Shown here piece after piece: positions 7,919 to 15,893 of a stretch of DNA of 64,000 nucleotides. The stretch is from JBKECP01 sp047974765 (GTDB taxonomy: Bacteria > Pseudomonadota > Gammaproteobacteria > Pseudomonadales > Halieaceae): positions 62,001 to 126,000 of the forward strand of contig JBKECP010000019.1 of assembly GCA_047974765.1 (NCBI GenBank), in the 5' to 3' direction. A model generated the notes under the pieces. That model was not told where the DNA came from. It saw only the letters and a list, made by a program, of their open reading frames with translations, and did no database searches. The translations under genes and the position numbers were made by a program. Numbering within the stretch: position 1 is the first letter of the stretch; every line of letters starts with the position of its first letter.

Positions 7919-8464
7919 ATGAAATTCTCCGCATTGCGACTAAAAGTCCCTGTTGTGGTGGCTATGATCCGGCTGGTGCGAGCCAGTATGGCTATACACG
8001 TTACTGCATATGTACTGATGGTGTCTGTACTGATCGGTGCCTGTCGTGACGGCACCACTTCAGAAGCATCCGCAGCATATATCCCAGTAGCTGCAGAATC
8101 CGAACTAGCAAACAGCAATTGGCTGATGGTTAACGATGAGACTCCGCCCGAACGCTGGTTAATTAACCGTCGACTTGATCTGTCTGGTGAAAGTGATGAG
8201 CGGGTTATTGCGCAATTGCTTGCCGAGGCTTCGCTGCGTTTTCAGGAAAACCCTCGCATGATCGCCAATCGTGCCTTTCAGTTACAGTCCATGCTCAATG
8301 ACGCCGGTATACCGGAGGATGCGATCAGATTGATCGAGGTTTTTTTGCTTTTACCGGACCTTCCCCGCTTGCGCAGTTTTTCTGCCAACTGCCAGCACTA
8401 TTTCAATCTTCGTCGACAGGGCAATGATCCCTCTGCTGCGCTGACTATTCTTGGTGCTCTTTGA
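7919..8464 (+). CDS. Putative lipoprotein beside the mxa cluster (possible MxaH-like)
   Basis: A 181-residue protein I do not firmly recognise. A hydrophobic segment (about residues 24-41, 'AIHVTAYVLMVSVLIGAC') ends in a lipobox-like I-G-A-C, suggesting an exported lipoprotein with Cys42 as the first mature residue. The start is uncertain: the ATG at 7988 (residue 24) would give a normal signal peptide, and no strong ribosome binding site decides the matter. The mature part is polar and helical, with the segment 'NPRMIANRAFQLQSMLNDAG' and a C-terminal 'NCQHYFNLRRQG'. It converges on mxaD at the distal end of the methanol dehydrogenase cluster. Classical clusters carry mxaE and mxaH after mxaD, so it may be a relocated, inverted mxaH relative. 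That idea rests on position and general character only. Confidence 0.55.
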   Translation: MKFSALRLKVPVVVAMIRLVRASMAIHVTAYVLMVSVLIGACRDGTTSEASAAYIPVAAESELANSNWLMVNDETPPERWLINRRLDLSGESDERVIAQLLAEASLRFQENPRMIANRAFQLQSMLNDAGIPEDAIRLIEVFLLLPDLPRLRSFSANCQHYFNLRRQGNDPSAALTILGAL

Positions 8465-8587
8465 GCTGTCATCAAAAATTCGCTATCGCACTGCTTTCGG
8501 TCTATTTTTTACTGTCTATATAACTTGCCGGTATCGCATCGGTTGCCGTTTTGGCTTGTGGCTGTAATTGAGGCATATCAAAATGAT

Positions 8588-9130
8588 TTATGGGCTTTCC
8601 AGGCGTGCTTTTAGTGCCTGTAGTCCGCTGTTCTGGAATGCCGTGACCGCTTTTATAGCCGCCTCGTCACTGAGGTGCTCAGGGGGTTCGTTGTGGGTGT
8701 CCCCACGGAAAAATACGGCGTTCCACTCCACCCTGGAGTTGCCGTTGTCACTGTTAAATACAGTGATGCGCATATTGTAAGAGCTGGTTGGGAATACTGC
8801 CACGTCTTCGTATAACAGCCGCCAGGCAATGACTTTGCGCCCGCTGTCATGTACATCGAGGTTATCTGTCAGGTGGCCTCCACTGGTAAAGGTGATGCGG
8901 CGCTCTGAGCCGCGCTCATCACCTTTGTCGGAACTGCTGGTGCTAATATCCGGATGCCATTGGTAAATATCAGTATAAGCCGATACGACAGCCCATACTT
9001 TATCGGGTGTGGCGTCGATATTGATGCTTTGGGTTGAGCGTTTGGGTGTTGGCCCATGGGCGAGTGCAACGGGTACTGACAGGCTGATAACAAGAGTGAT
9101 ACACAGGCCGCTGAAGAGTCTGAAATTCAT
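8588..9130 (-). CDS. mxaD: MxaD, SRPBCC-fold methanol oxidation protein
   Basis: 180 residues with a clear signal peptide (about 1-24, ending 'PVALA') and an SRPBCC/START-like fold beginning 'QSINIDATPDKVWAVVSAYT'. MxaD is a periplasmic accessory protein of methanol oxidation; in Methylobacterium it is reported to aid interaction between methanol dehydrogenase and cytochrome cL. The gene is last in the minus-strand run and overlaps the mxaL stop codon by 4 bp (ATGA), indicating translational coupling. Being the last cistron after mxaL supports this assignment over a generic polyketide-cyclase-like protein. Confidence 0.85.
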   Translation of the reverse strand: MNFRLFSGLCITLVISLSVPVALAHGPTPKRSTQSINIDATPDKVWAVVSAYTDIYQWHPDISTSSSDKGDERGSERRITFTSGGHLTDNLDVHDSGRKVIAWRLLYEDVAVFPTSSYNMRITVFNSDNGNSRVEWNAVFFRGDTHNEPPEHLSDEAAIKAVTAFQNSGLQALKARLESP

Positions 9131-10047
9131 GGTGTACTCCTTTTAACACTGGAAAATGACCCTCGAATGTCAGGGTCGGATATAAAGCTGCGCTGATGGC
9201 GCGGCCACAAACTGGCAATACATGAGAGGGTTATGGTCAGCAGTACAATACCTGCCAGCCACGGTGCCAATGACACCTGCGCTGTAACACTGCGCTGGCG
9301 TGCGTGTTCTGTAATAGCCTGTTTCAGAGCGCGATCATCCTCCAGGCGCAGATAGCCCAGGTCGGTAGTGGCCGCCAGTGATTGCAGGTATTGCTGGCGC
9401 AGATCAGAAAGGTGTTCCTCGCCGATTGTGGCAGCCCATACACCGGCTTCGCGGCCATCATCATCAAAGCGTGGAATCGGGGATGGCTGCAGGTTGCCAA
9501 CACCGATAATAAGGCCTGCTGGCGCTTGTTCGCGTTCGCCCAGACTGATCGGTCTGGGCGGGCTGACCCGGCGATGTAAAGGAGGGGCTTCATGGCCATC
9601 GCTGAAAAATACAATATCGGCTTCCAGCTCATCAGCCAGATCTATTGACAGTGAGAGTCCGCGGGCGATAAAGCTGTCCCCTTCCCAGGCCATACGCCAA
9701 TCAAGGTGTGCAATAGTGCCGGTTAAGGGTGCGTAGTTGCTGCAGGTTTCCATGGGGGTCAACAGTAGAAATGGCTGTCGCTCAGTGAATATTGCCAGGC
9801 CAGCCCGCGAGCCGCAGGGAAGTTCTCCAATCAGGTGAATGGCTGCGGTTTTGGCGCGTTCCAGACGGCTGATGCCCATATCTGCACCAGGATAATCGCG
9901 CACCATCATACTGCCGGTAATATCGATGACAAGTAGCAGATCACTGGCTTGGCGGGTTATTGGGACACGCGGATCAAACAGCCCGGCCAATGCCGCCAGT
10001 GCAGCAATGATAAGACTGCACAGACGAAGATCCGGACGCACGCTCAC
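9127..10047 (-). CDS. mxaL: MxaL, VWA-domain methanol dehydrogenase maturation protein
   Basis: A membrane-anchored von Willebrand factor A protein. A hydrophobic N-terminal segment (about residues 10-24) precedes the MIDAS motif Asp42-Ile-Thr-Gly-Ser46, and a second hydrophobic stretch near the C-terminus (about 265-285) anchors the other end. In the mxa system the VWA proteins MxaC and MxaL, with MxaA, MxaK and the MoxR-type ATPase MxaR, are needed for calcium insertion into methanol dehydrogenase. I chose the GTG at 10047 because AGGAGT lies 8 bp upstream and it gives a proper N-terminal membrane segment. The reading frame stays open to a GTG at 10122, which has no good ribosome binding site. 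It lies 90 bp after mxaK and overlaps mxaD. Confidence 0.85.
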   Translation of the reverse strand: MSVRPDLRLCSLIIAALAALAGLFDPRVPITRQASDLLLVIDITGSMMVRDYPGADMGISRLERAKTAAIHLIGELPCGSRAGLAIFTERQPFLLLTPMETCSNYAPLTGTIAHLDWRMAWEGDSFIARGLSLSIDLADELEADIVFFSDGHEAPPLHRRVSPPRPISLGEREQAPAGLIIGVGNLQPSPIPRFDDDGREAGVWAATIGEEHLSDLRQQYLQSLAATTDLGYLRLEDDRALKQAITEHARQRSVTAQVSLAPWLAGIVLLTITLSCIASLWPRHQRSFISDPDIRGSFSSVKRSTP

Positions 10048-10137
10048 GCTAAAAGACTCCTGATGCTTGCCTGCACGATTGCACGCTGGAATGCCACCAT
10101 TGAACGATGTCGTCATTATCACTGGCAGACACCATTA

Positions 10138-10737
10138 TTATGGTCTGCCCCGCGGCCTGCCAGGCAGGTTGGTCCACAAACGCTCAGGCGTTTCTCCTTC
10201 TTCGTCGCCTTCTGGTGTCGCCGGTGGGAAATCGCGTACCAGTCGCATGGCGATGTCCAGGTTGTATTTGAGTTGCCAGTCATCCGGACGCAGACGCAAG
10301 GCCTGCATGTAGTCGCGCTTGGCCAGATTGACCTGGGCAATGGCATCGTCGATACGGGTCTGATGTACAAACTCAATACCTCGGCGCAGATGGCCGTTAC
10401 CGCGGTTGTACAGTGCGTCAACGGCCCGCTCTGGATCCTGCTCCAGCAGGCGGGCAAGCAGAGCTGCGGTTTCGTCAAAGCGTTCCAGTCGAGTCAGATA
10501 GTGGCTGCGCGCAAACAGTAGAGGTGGTGGAGCCTCGCTGCTGACCGGATAGTCAGTCGAATGGTTCAGTTTATCAATGACCTGATTGATATGGCGTAGT
10601 TTAAACCACTGCCAGGTACTGATAGTGGCCACTGCAATAGCACTAATCAGTATTATCCAAATACATGTGCGCAACATGCGCTGGCGGTTTGAAGGAGACC
10701 TTTTATGTGGCTTGTTGCCGAGTCTGTCAGTGTTCAT
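10138..10737 (-). CDS. mxaK: MxaK, methanol dehydrogenase maturation protein
   Basis: 199 residues with one transmembrane segment (about 22-42, 'CIWIILISAIAVATISTWQW') and a periplasmic helical domain of TPR-like character ('ALYNRGNGHLRRG', 'ALRLRPDDWQLKYNL'). It ends in a low-complexity acidic and Arg/Pro-rich tail. The protein matches MxaK in size, topology and position between mxaC and mxaL; that group is required for active, calcium-loaded methanol dehydrogenase. The start overlaps the mxaC end by 11 bp. Sequence alone would only say 'TPR-like membrane protein'; the name rests mainly on the conserved gene order. Confidence 0.8.
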   Translation of the reverse strand: MNTDRLGNKPHKRSPSNRQRMLRTCIWIILISAIAVATISTWQWFKLRHINQVIDKLNHSTDYPVSSEAPPPLLFARSHYLTRLERFDETAALLARLLEQDPERAVDALYNRGNGHLRRGIEFVHQTRIDDAIAQVNLAKRDYMQALRLRPDDWQLKYNLDIAMRLVRDFPPATPEGDEEGETPERLWTNLPGRPRGRP

Positions 10738-11743
10738 GGTTTTGCCTGTTCATCTGGGTGTTCGCTACCTCCAGAAGTCGTGCTGTCAGTAGAAGCAGGC
10801 TGGCCAGAAGCGCTATCAGAAAGGCTAGCCAGGATATGTTCTCGCGTGGTGCCGCCTCAATAAAACGGATTGGCTTGCGTTCAGCGTGATCAATAGTATC
10901 GATGGCTTTGGCCAGCCCTTGTGCATCTTCAGCTTCAAAGGCCTGATAGGGTACGCCCAGAGTTTGGAAAAACAGGTGTAAATGCCGCTCTGGCATCATT
11001 TGTGGAGTATCGTCACCGGGTTCATTGGGTTGGTCAAAAATACTGCTGCTGCGAGCAGTACGTAAAAATAACCAGTACAGTCGCACCGGGTGCCGGGCAA
11101 AGGCGGCACGCAGTGACTCCTGCACCCGGCGATCAATAACTGCTGCACCATCGGAAACCAGCACTATGGACTGTATATCGATAGTGTCGCGGGTGTTGAA
11201 CAGCTCAAAGGCCATGGCCAGTCCACGGGCGACATCTGTATGTGTCAGCCCCGGCCGATCAATGGCATCGATGGCGGCTTCAACTGCGCCCAGACGGTCA
11301 GTCATAGGAAGCACCAGCATGGGGGATGTTGAAAATGCAACCACACCGATACGATCATTGCTGCGGCTACTGACGAAGTTCTTGAGTAAGCGACGGGCTG
11401 CGGTCGCTTTGGATTCCTCCGTGCCGTCAACAGTGCGACCGGCAAAGGTGCTGTTCATGCTGCCGCTGCGATCAATAATAAAAGCAATATGCGCACCTTC
11501 ATTGCTGCGCTCAATACCGGCATGTTGTCGCGCCGGTGCGGCCAGTGCCAGTACGGCGGCACTGATAGCCAGGCTGCTTGTCAGGCGCAGACCGCGTTCA
11601 ATCCATACAGAAGTGCTGTCCTTTGGAATGGTGGCCAGCCAGGACCAGGGCTGTGCCGGTGTCAGTGCGATCAGCCAGGGCAGTACTGCCAGTGGCAATA
11701 GTGTCAGCCATTGTGGTTGTGCAAACAGCCAGTTCGTGTTCAT
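10727..11743 (-). CDS. mxaC: MxaC, VWA-domain methanol dehydrogenase maturation protein
   Basis: 338 residues, a BatA-like membrane VWA protein. Hydrophobic segments lie near residues 9-30 and 55-72 and again at the C-terminus (about 300-325). The MIDAS motif is Asp91-Arg-Ser-Gly-Ser95, and the third metal-site region 'VLVSDGAAVID' is also present. It works with MxaR, MxaS, MxaA, MxaK and MxaL in maturation of the MxaFI enzyme, probably on the periplasmic face of the inner membrane. It overlaps mxaA by 4 bp upstream and mxaK by 11 bp downstream, so the block is one translationally coupled operon. Confidence 0.88.
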   Translation of the reverse strand: MNTNWLFAQPQWLTLLPLAVLPWLIALTPAQPWSWLATIPKDSTSVWIERGLRLTSSLAISAAVLALAAPARQHAGIERSNEGAHIAFIIDRSGSMNSTFAGRTVDGTEESKATAARRLLKNFVSSRSNDRIGVVAFSTSPMLVLPMTDRLGAVEAAIDAIDRPGLTHTDVARGLAMAFELFNTRDTIDIQSIVLVSDGAAVIDRRVQESLRAAFARHPVRLYWLFLRTARSSSIFDQPNEPGDDTPQMMPERHLHLFFQTLGVPYQAFEAEDAQGLAKAIDTIDHAERKPIRFIEAAPRENISWLAFLIALLASLLLLTARLLEVANTQMNRQNHEH

Positions 11744-12666
11744 GCGTCACGCTCCCGTGCTGCCAGATCAGATGCCAGTTGTTGTAGTTTCTGGCGCCCG
11801 AACAGCTTTTGTGCACCGCCTTCATCGTCAGCAAAAAACAGCAGGCGTGAGGCTTCAAACCAGTGTTGAATACGGTCACGATGGCATTCAAAGGCCGGAT
11901 TTTCCTGTAGCCATCTCTCAATATCATCGGCCATCAATACATACCCAGCATTGCGGTTAAAGGCATCGTGAAGATACTGATAAGTCCTATGCAGGGAATC
12001 GCTGGCGGATAGTCGGCGTAATTTATACGCAGCCTGTGCAAAGGGTGTTTGATTTGTCGGTGAAAAAGGGAAGCATCCATACAACCGTGCCAGCCATAAA
12101 GCAGTAATAAAGGCCACTGCCACGGCACTTAGCAGGCGCTGGCCTGCCACTGTTGTGTCAACTGGCCTCGGGAGGCGGTCATCGCGTGGTGTCAACCAGT
12201 CTTTGCCGCCCGCCAGAAGCACTTCGCGCAGGGGAGCCATAGTAAAAGACCAGGGAGGTACGGTGGCATTGGCAACCCGGTCGTTGTGAGTGAAGCGCAA
12301 TGCCAGTGCTGGTAACTCAAGGGTGCGAACGGCAATGGGTGTATAAAAACTCTGGTAATCCAGGTCCACATAGGTAGTGACGCCTGCATATCCATTTGAC
12401 TGGCGTGTCGCTACGCTGCGCAATTCCAACCAATAATTTTGTGCTCCGGGTGCTGGCAGTGAGGCTGATTGCAAGATCCAGCCTGGCTCATGGTCAATGG
12501 CGATATGACGGGCAATGCTATCGCCCAGCAGATAACCGACACTGCGCTCTTCCTGAATACGCACCCCATGAATCTGTGCCAATAGAACGGCAGGGTAGGT
12601 GAGAAACATTGTCAGGATAATCAGGACTGATAAAGGATAAATGCAGGAGCGAGCTGAAAAGTGCAT
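11740..12666 (-). CDS. mxaA: MxaA, methanol dehydrogenase maturation protein
   Basis: 308 residues: N-terminal signal or anchor (about 10-32), a beta-rich periplasmic domain (about 35-165) and an internal transmembrane segment (about 175-197, 'LLSAVAVAFITALWLARLYG'). A cytoplasmic helical C-terminus ends in 'LQQLASDLAARERDA'. MxaA is one of the gene products needed for calcium incorporation into MxaF. It begins 11 bp after mxaS and overlaps mxaC by 4 bp. The family lacks a well-defined catalytic motif, so the assignment depends on topology, length and place in the canonical R-S-A-C-K-L-D order. Confidence 0.82.
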   Translation of the reverse strand: MHFSARSCIYPLSVLIILTMFLTYPAVLLAQIHGVRIQEERSVGYLLGDSIARHIAIDHEPGWILQSASLPAPGAQNYWLELRSVATRQSNGYAGVTTYVDLDYQSFYTPIAVRTLELPALALRFTHNDRVANATVPPWSFTMAPLREVLLAGGKDWLTPRDDRLPRPVDTTVAGQRLLSAVAVAFITALWLARLYGCFPFSPTNQTPFAQAAYKLRRLSASDSLHRTYQYLHDAFNRNAGYVLMADDIERWLQENPAFECHRDRIQHWFEASRLLFFADDEGGAQKLFGRQKLQQLASDLAARERDA

Positions 12667-12677
12667 GGCCTGTTGCC

Positions 12678-13559
12678 TCAGGTCTCACGCAGATGCCGGG
12701 TCAGGGCAAGCATGTCAGGTTTACCGGGAATATCCAGAGCACGGCAGCCATGGCGTGAAAACTGTCGTGCCAGTGCCTGTTGGCGTTCATCCTCCTGTTC
12801 GCGCCAGCGTGCCCGCAATGAAGGCCGCAACCAGAGCAGACGGCGATGACCGGTTTCGAGATCGCGTACGGTCAGCAGGCCATAGCGTGGCAAATTGTCA
12901 TGTACTTTTTCGCATAGACGAATAGGTACTATATCGTGACCGGACAGCGTGCTTAACAGTTTATCGAGTTGAGGTTCTGGGAATTCAAAGTCGGATAGCA
13001 ATACGACCAGTTTGCGCCGTCGGCCAAGTAAATGAGCGGCTTGTAGCAGGCCTGCCTGCTGTATGCCGCCGACTGAAATAGTGCTCAAATGCTCAAATTG
13101 GACCTGTGTGCCGTGATGCCGGGCAGGCTCATACAAAGCCAGCGATCTGGCACCTGCTGCGAGTCCGAAACGGTCGTGGATGGCCTGTGCGGCCTGCGCG
13201 AACAGTTGAGCTATCGTTATAGCTCTATGCAGACGCCAGCCGTCGCCAAATGCCATAGAACCCGATGTGTCCAGTAGTGCATGGATATCTGCACTGGTAC
13301 GCTGGGCAACCTGGCGTACATGCAGTTTGCCGAAGGGGTCACGCAGACTGCTGCGCAAATCCAGACGACTGTCGGGAGCGCGCTCGAAGGGCACCAGGCG
13401 GCGGAATTCCCCCATGCGTCCTTCTTCGCTGCCCTTATGTGCGCCTGCGCGCCAGCCTGATACCCGCCAACGCAGAGCATATTCAAACAATCGCGTGTCG
13501 CGGTCATAGTGACTGGCCGTATTATTGTGTGGCTTGTCTGGAGACTTTGGTATGGCCAT
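12678..13559 (-). CDS. mxaS: MxaS, DUF58/VWA-like methanol dehydrogenase maturation protein
   Basis: 293 residues of the DUF58 family. The hallmark 'GEFRRLVPFERAPDSRLDLR' region is followed by a MIDAS-like Asp97-Thr-Ser-Gly-Ser101. No transmembrane segment is obvious, so it is probably cytoplasmic or peripheral. DUF58 proteins are regular partners of MoxR ATPases; here mxaR ends 15 bp upstream. The pair is likely to act as an ATP-driven chaperone unit for metal insertion into methanol dehydrogenase. Start ATG at 13559. Confidence 0.88.
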   Translation of the reverse strand: MAIPKSPDKPHNNTASHYDRDTRLFEYALRWRVSGWRAGAHKGSEEGRMGEFRRLVPFERAPDSRLDLRSSLRDPFGKLHVRQVAQRTSADIHALLDTSGSMAFGDGWRLHRAITIAQLFAQAAQAIHDRFGLAAGARSLALYEPARHHGTQVQFEHLSTISVGGIQQAGLLQAAHLLGRRRKLVVLLSDFEFPEPQLDKLLSTLSGHDIVPIRLCEKVHDNLPRYGLLTVRDLETGHRRLLWLRPSLRARWREQEDERQQALARQFSRHGCRALDIPGKPDMLALTRHLRET

Positions 13560-13573
13560 GACTACACCGAAAC

Positions 13574-14599
13574 TCAGGGAGTCGGTACGTGCTGAAATAC
13601 GCCCTGCAACAGCAAGGGAAGTAGCTGTTCACGTTGCAGCTCGTAGATCGGATCCAGAAATAAGCGGTGTCCCATCACTGGGCCAAATACGGCACGGATG
13701 TCTTCAGGGATTAACATGTCGCGGCCTTCCAGCCATGCCCGTACACGGGCTGTACGGACCAGATAACTGATTCCGCGTGGGCTGGCACCGGCAGTGACCA
13801 GTCGATCCATATCGACACCGTCAATATGGATGCCGGCAGCGGCGGGTTTGCGTACAGCCTGCCACAAAGCGACAACATAACTCTGCAAGGTTTCGCTGGC
13901 GTGTATTGTCTGCTGGATTGTGTGTGCTATTTCATTCAGCTGCCGGTGATCAATGATGCCCTCGTGTAGTTCGTCAATCAGACTTTGGGTATCGTGGAAG
14001 CGTGGATTGAAAGCCAGTTGCCGGCAAAGCAAAGGATCATCGGGCATGGCAACGCTCACTTCCATCAGGAAGCGATCGCGGGCGGCGGCTGGCAGCTCAA
14101 AAGTCTCTTCTTTTTCAACCTGATTGCGATCGGCAAATACCTGAAGAAGGGGGAAATGATAGTCGCGGCCAAATGCACTCAGACTGCGCTCTGCCATCAG
14201 CCGCAATAATAATGAGTGTACCTGTGGTCGGGCGCGGTTGATCTCGTTAAAGAAGAATATCGACAAATCTTCGCCATGGCTCAGTACTGGTCCCGGTTCA
14301 ACCCGTGGGCGCCCATCCTCACCAATATAGGTGTGATAGATCAGGTCGCCTGGCATCAGATCGATCGTGCCTTCAATGCGACCATAATGGCCACCAATGG
14401 CGCGTGCCAGTGCTTGTAGCAGGGTGGTTTTGCCGACTCCGACATCGCCCTCTAGCAAGATATGGCCACGGGCAAAAACAGCGATAGTGAGCAGGCGGAC
14501 AACCCTGGATTGGCCGATAACCGCCTTGTTCACTTCCTGTTCCAGACGCAATGCTGACTGTCGCCAGTCAGATAATAGACCTGACGTCCTGTGATTCAT
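13574..14599 (-). CDS. mxaR: MxaR, MoxR-family AAA+ ATPase
   Basis: A 341-residue MoxR-type AAA+ ATPase, the founding type of the family. Walker A is GDVGVGKT (51-58). The Walker B region reads 'IFFFNEINRARPQVH' (from about 114), with Asn118 where most MoxR proteins have Asp; Glu119 is kept. 'ADRNQVEKEETFELPAAARDRF' (split here over sensor regions) is typical. It is thought to power activation of MxaFI with the DUF58 and VWA partners encoded downstream. I place the start at ATG 14599, with GGAG six bases upstream; an in-frame GTG at 14611 would overlap that site. A 237-bp gap with a strong stem-loop separates it from mxaI, suggesting lower expression than the structural genes. Confidence 0.92.
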   Translation of the reverse strand: MNHRTSGLLSDWRQSALRLEQEVNKAVIGQSRVVRLLTIAVFARGHILLEGDVGVGKTTLLQALARAIGGHYGRIEGTIDLMPGDLIYHTYIGEDGRPRVEPGPVLSHGEDLSIFFFNEINRARPQVHSLLLRLMAERSLSAFGRDYHFPLLQVFADRNQVEKEETFELPAAARDRFLMEVSVAMPDDPLLCRQLAFNPRFHDTQSLIDELHEGIIDHRQLNEIAHTIQQTIHASETLQSYVVALWQAVRKPAAAGIHIDGVDMDRLVTAGASPRGISYLVRTARVRAWLEGRDMLIPEDIRAVFGPVMGHRLFLDPIYELQREQLLPLLLQGVFQHVPTP

Positions 14600-14722
14600 G
14601 CCGGGCTCCACTTGAGGGAAGTAAGCTGTTGTAATATGAATGGATAAGAGCGTATTCGCCAGTGCTGGCGTATGCTGTGTTGATGATTATGAGCACCTGA
14701 CGAAATATTCTGCCATAGTTTG

Positions 14723-14749
14723 TCTGGTGCCCGCAGGGTGAGCACCAGA
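14723..14749 (-). promoter_or_regulatory. Stem-loop between mxaI and mxaR
   Basis: TCTGGTGC (14723-14730) and GCACCAGA (14742-14749) form a perfect 8-bp stem with an 11-nt loop in the 237-bp mxaI-mxaR gap. There is no U-tract after it on the transcribed strand, so it fits an mRNA-processing or stabilising hairpin, or a Rho-linked partial terminator, better than a classic terminator. A second palindrome, CGCCAGTGCTGGCG, lies nearer mxaR. Together they could set the excess of mxaFJGI over mxaRSACKLD mRNA. Confidence 0.5.
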
Positions 14750-14836
14750 GGGTGGATAAACCAGCAAGGTTGCTGAGTGTTAATTGGCACTCCCATTCGT
14801 ATCCTGTCGCATCCCGGTTTATACGCCAATGTCTGT

Positions 14837-15157
14837 TTACTTGCCGCCTTCGATTTTTTTAACGTCGTATTCAAATTTACCAGTACGCTTGAAATGTTCA
14901 GCGCGCAAAGCATTGCGACGTTCCATGTCTGTAATCGACAGAGACTGTTTATTGAGTTCTTTGGGATTGTGTTTGGGATCGAATTCAGAGTTTTCCACTT
15001 TGGCTGGATAGCCGGGTTTTGGCTCCCAGCAGTTTCCATCTTCTTTGCATTTGGTGCCATCGTAGGCCAGTGCACTGGTGGCAAACACTATTGCTGTCGT
15101 ACCCAATGCCGCCCGGATGCGGGTTTTTGTCAATTTGTTGTGAAATATTTTATTCAT
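14837..15157 (-). CDS. mxaI: Methanol dehydrogenase small (beta) subunit
   Basis: 106 residues: a signal peptide of 31 residues (ending 'ATSALA') and a mature 75-residue basic subunit starting 'YDGTKCKEDGNCWEPKPGYP'. Cys37 and Cys43 form the disulfide known in MxaI, and 'DPKHNPKELNKQ' is a family hallmark. In the alpha2-beta2 periplasmic enzyme it wraps around MxaF. Its presence, together with the MxaF signature, shows a classical calcium methanol dehydrogenase, because lanthanide XoxF enzymes normally lack this subunit. GAGAGG lies upstream of the ATG. Confidence 0.97.
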   Translation of the reverse strand: MNKIFHNKLTKTRIRAALGTTAIVFATSALAYDGTKCKEDGNCWEPKPGYPAKVENSEFDPKHNPKELNKQSLSITDMERRNALRAEHFKRTGKFEYDVKKIEGGK

Positions 15158-15219
15158 TGAACTTTACCTCTCGGCGTCAGCAGTTAATTTAAGAGCAATA
15201 ACTCAATCTTCCATTTAAA

Positions 15220-15246
15220 GGAGCCTTTTTCCAGGTGGGTGGCTCC
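15220..15246 (-). promoter_or_regulatory. Stem-loop between mxaG and mxaI
   Basis: On the transcribed strand GGAGCC (from 15246) pairs with GGCTCC (to 15220) across a 15-nt loop and is followed by TTTAAAT. It lies in the 109-bp gap just after mxaG and may be an attenuator or a stabilising 3' hairpin for the mxaFJG part of the transcript. Confidence 0.35.
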
Positions 15247-15266
15247 GATACCCTCGTTTTTATGAT

Positions 15267-15848
15267 TCAGTGCTTGCAACTTGCGCCCTCAGGTATTACC
15301 AGCTCCTGATTGAGTTCATAGGGTTTGTAGGCGGCTCTGTCTTCGTCAGTCATCCAGTCTGCTGTGCTGAGATCGCCGTGATACATATGTCGGATCCAGC
15401 TCATAATCAGCAGCATTTCATCCAGGGTCAGGGCCAGGTATTGAGGTCCCATTGAGGCGCGGGCACCACCAAATATGATGGAGAAAAACCCATCATCAGT
15501 CTGACCTTCGAGATAGGTCCAGTAGTCGTCGGTTAACGATGGCCCTATCTTTCCTTCCGCGTGATGACCATGACAGGCCGAACAGGCGGTTAAAAACAGA
15601 CTTTCACCCTCTTTCAGGCAGGCTGGATTGTTGTTGTAAATATTGTTTCCACTTTGCAGAAAGTGTTTGACGGCTTCTGTGTCACGCCCTTCTTCCTGGG
15701 CATCTTCCAGGTCGATCAGACCACCGGTGACAACATTGCGAAATGCTATCTGTGCTGACAATAATGGGCTGAACACGACGCCAGACAATGCAAGGACAGC
15801 CACAGCCATTTGCAGACGCCAGCGAAAAAAGGGGGTAACGAGTGGCAT
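15267..15848 (-). CDS. mxaG: Cytochrome cL, electron acceptor of methanol dehydrogenase
   Basis: 193 residues with a signal peptide (about 1-32) and a single c-type haem site Cys89-Ser-Ala-Cys92-His93. The segments 'GPSLTDDYWTYLEG' and 'GARASMGPQYLALT' (Met133 a candidate axial ligand) and a C-terminal 'YKPYELNQELVIPEG' are typical of cytochrome cL. It receives electrons from the PQQ of MxaFI in the periplasm and passes them to a class I cytochrome c. It is third in the order mxaF-J-G-I and lies 45 bp after mxaJ. Confidence 0.95.
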   Translation of the reverse strand: MPLVTPFFRWRLQMAVAVLALSGVVFSPLLSAQIAFRNVVTGGLIDLEDAQEEGRDTEAVKHFLQSGNNIYNNNPACLKEGESLFLTACSACHGHHAEGKIGPSLTDDYWTYLEGQTDDGFFSIIFGGARASMGPQYLALTLDEMLLIMSWIRHMYHGDLSTADWMTDEDRAAYKPYELNQELVIPEGASCKH

Positions 15849-15893
15849 ATTTGATATTCCTGGTTTAATTATAATTTCTTAACAATGGTCTCG

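Noticed and set aside
11025..11960. 311-codon plus-strand ORF
   Set aside because: Antisense to mxaC and mxaA, whose motifs and overlaps are clear.
14596..15084. 162-codon minus-strand ORF across mxaI and the mxaI-mxaR gap
   Set aside because: Out of frame with mxaI, which is unmistakable; no ribosome binding site or family resemblance.
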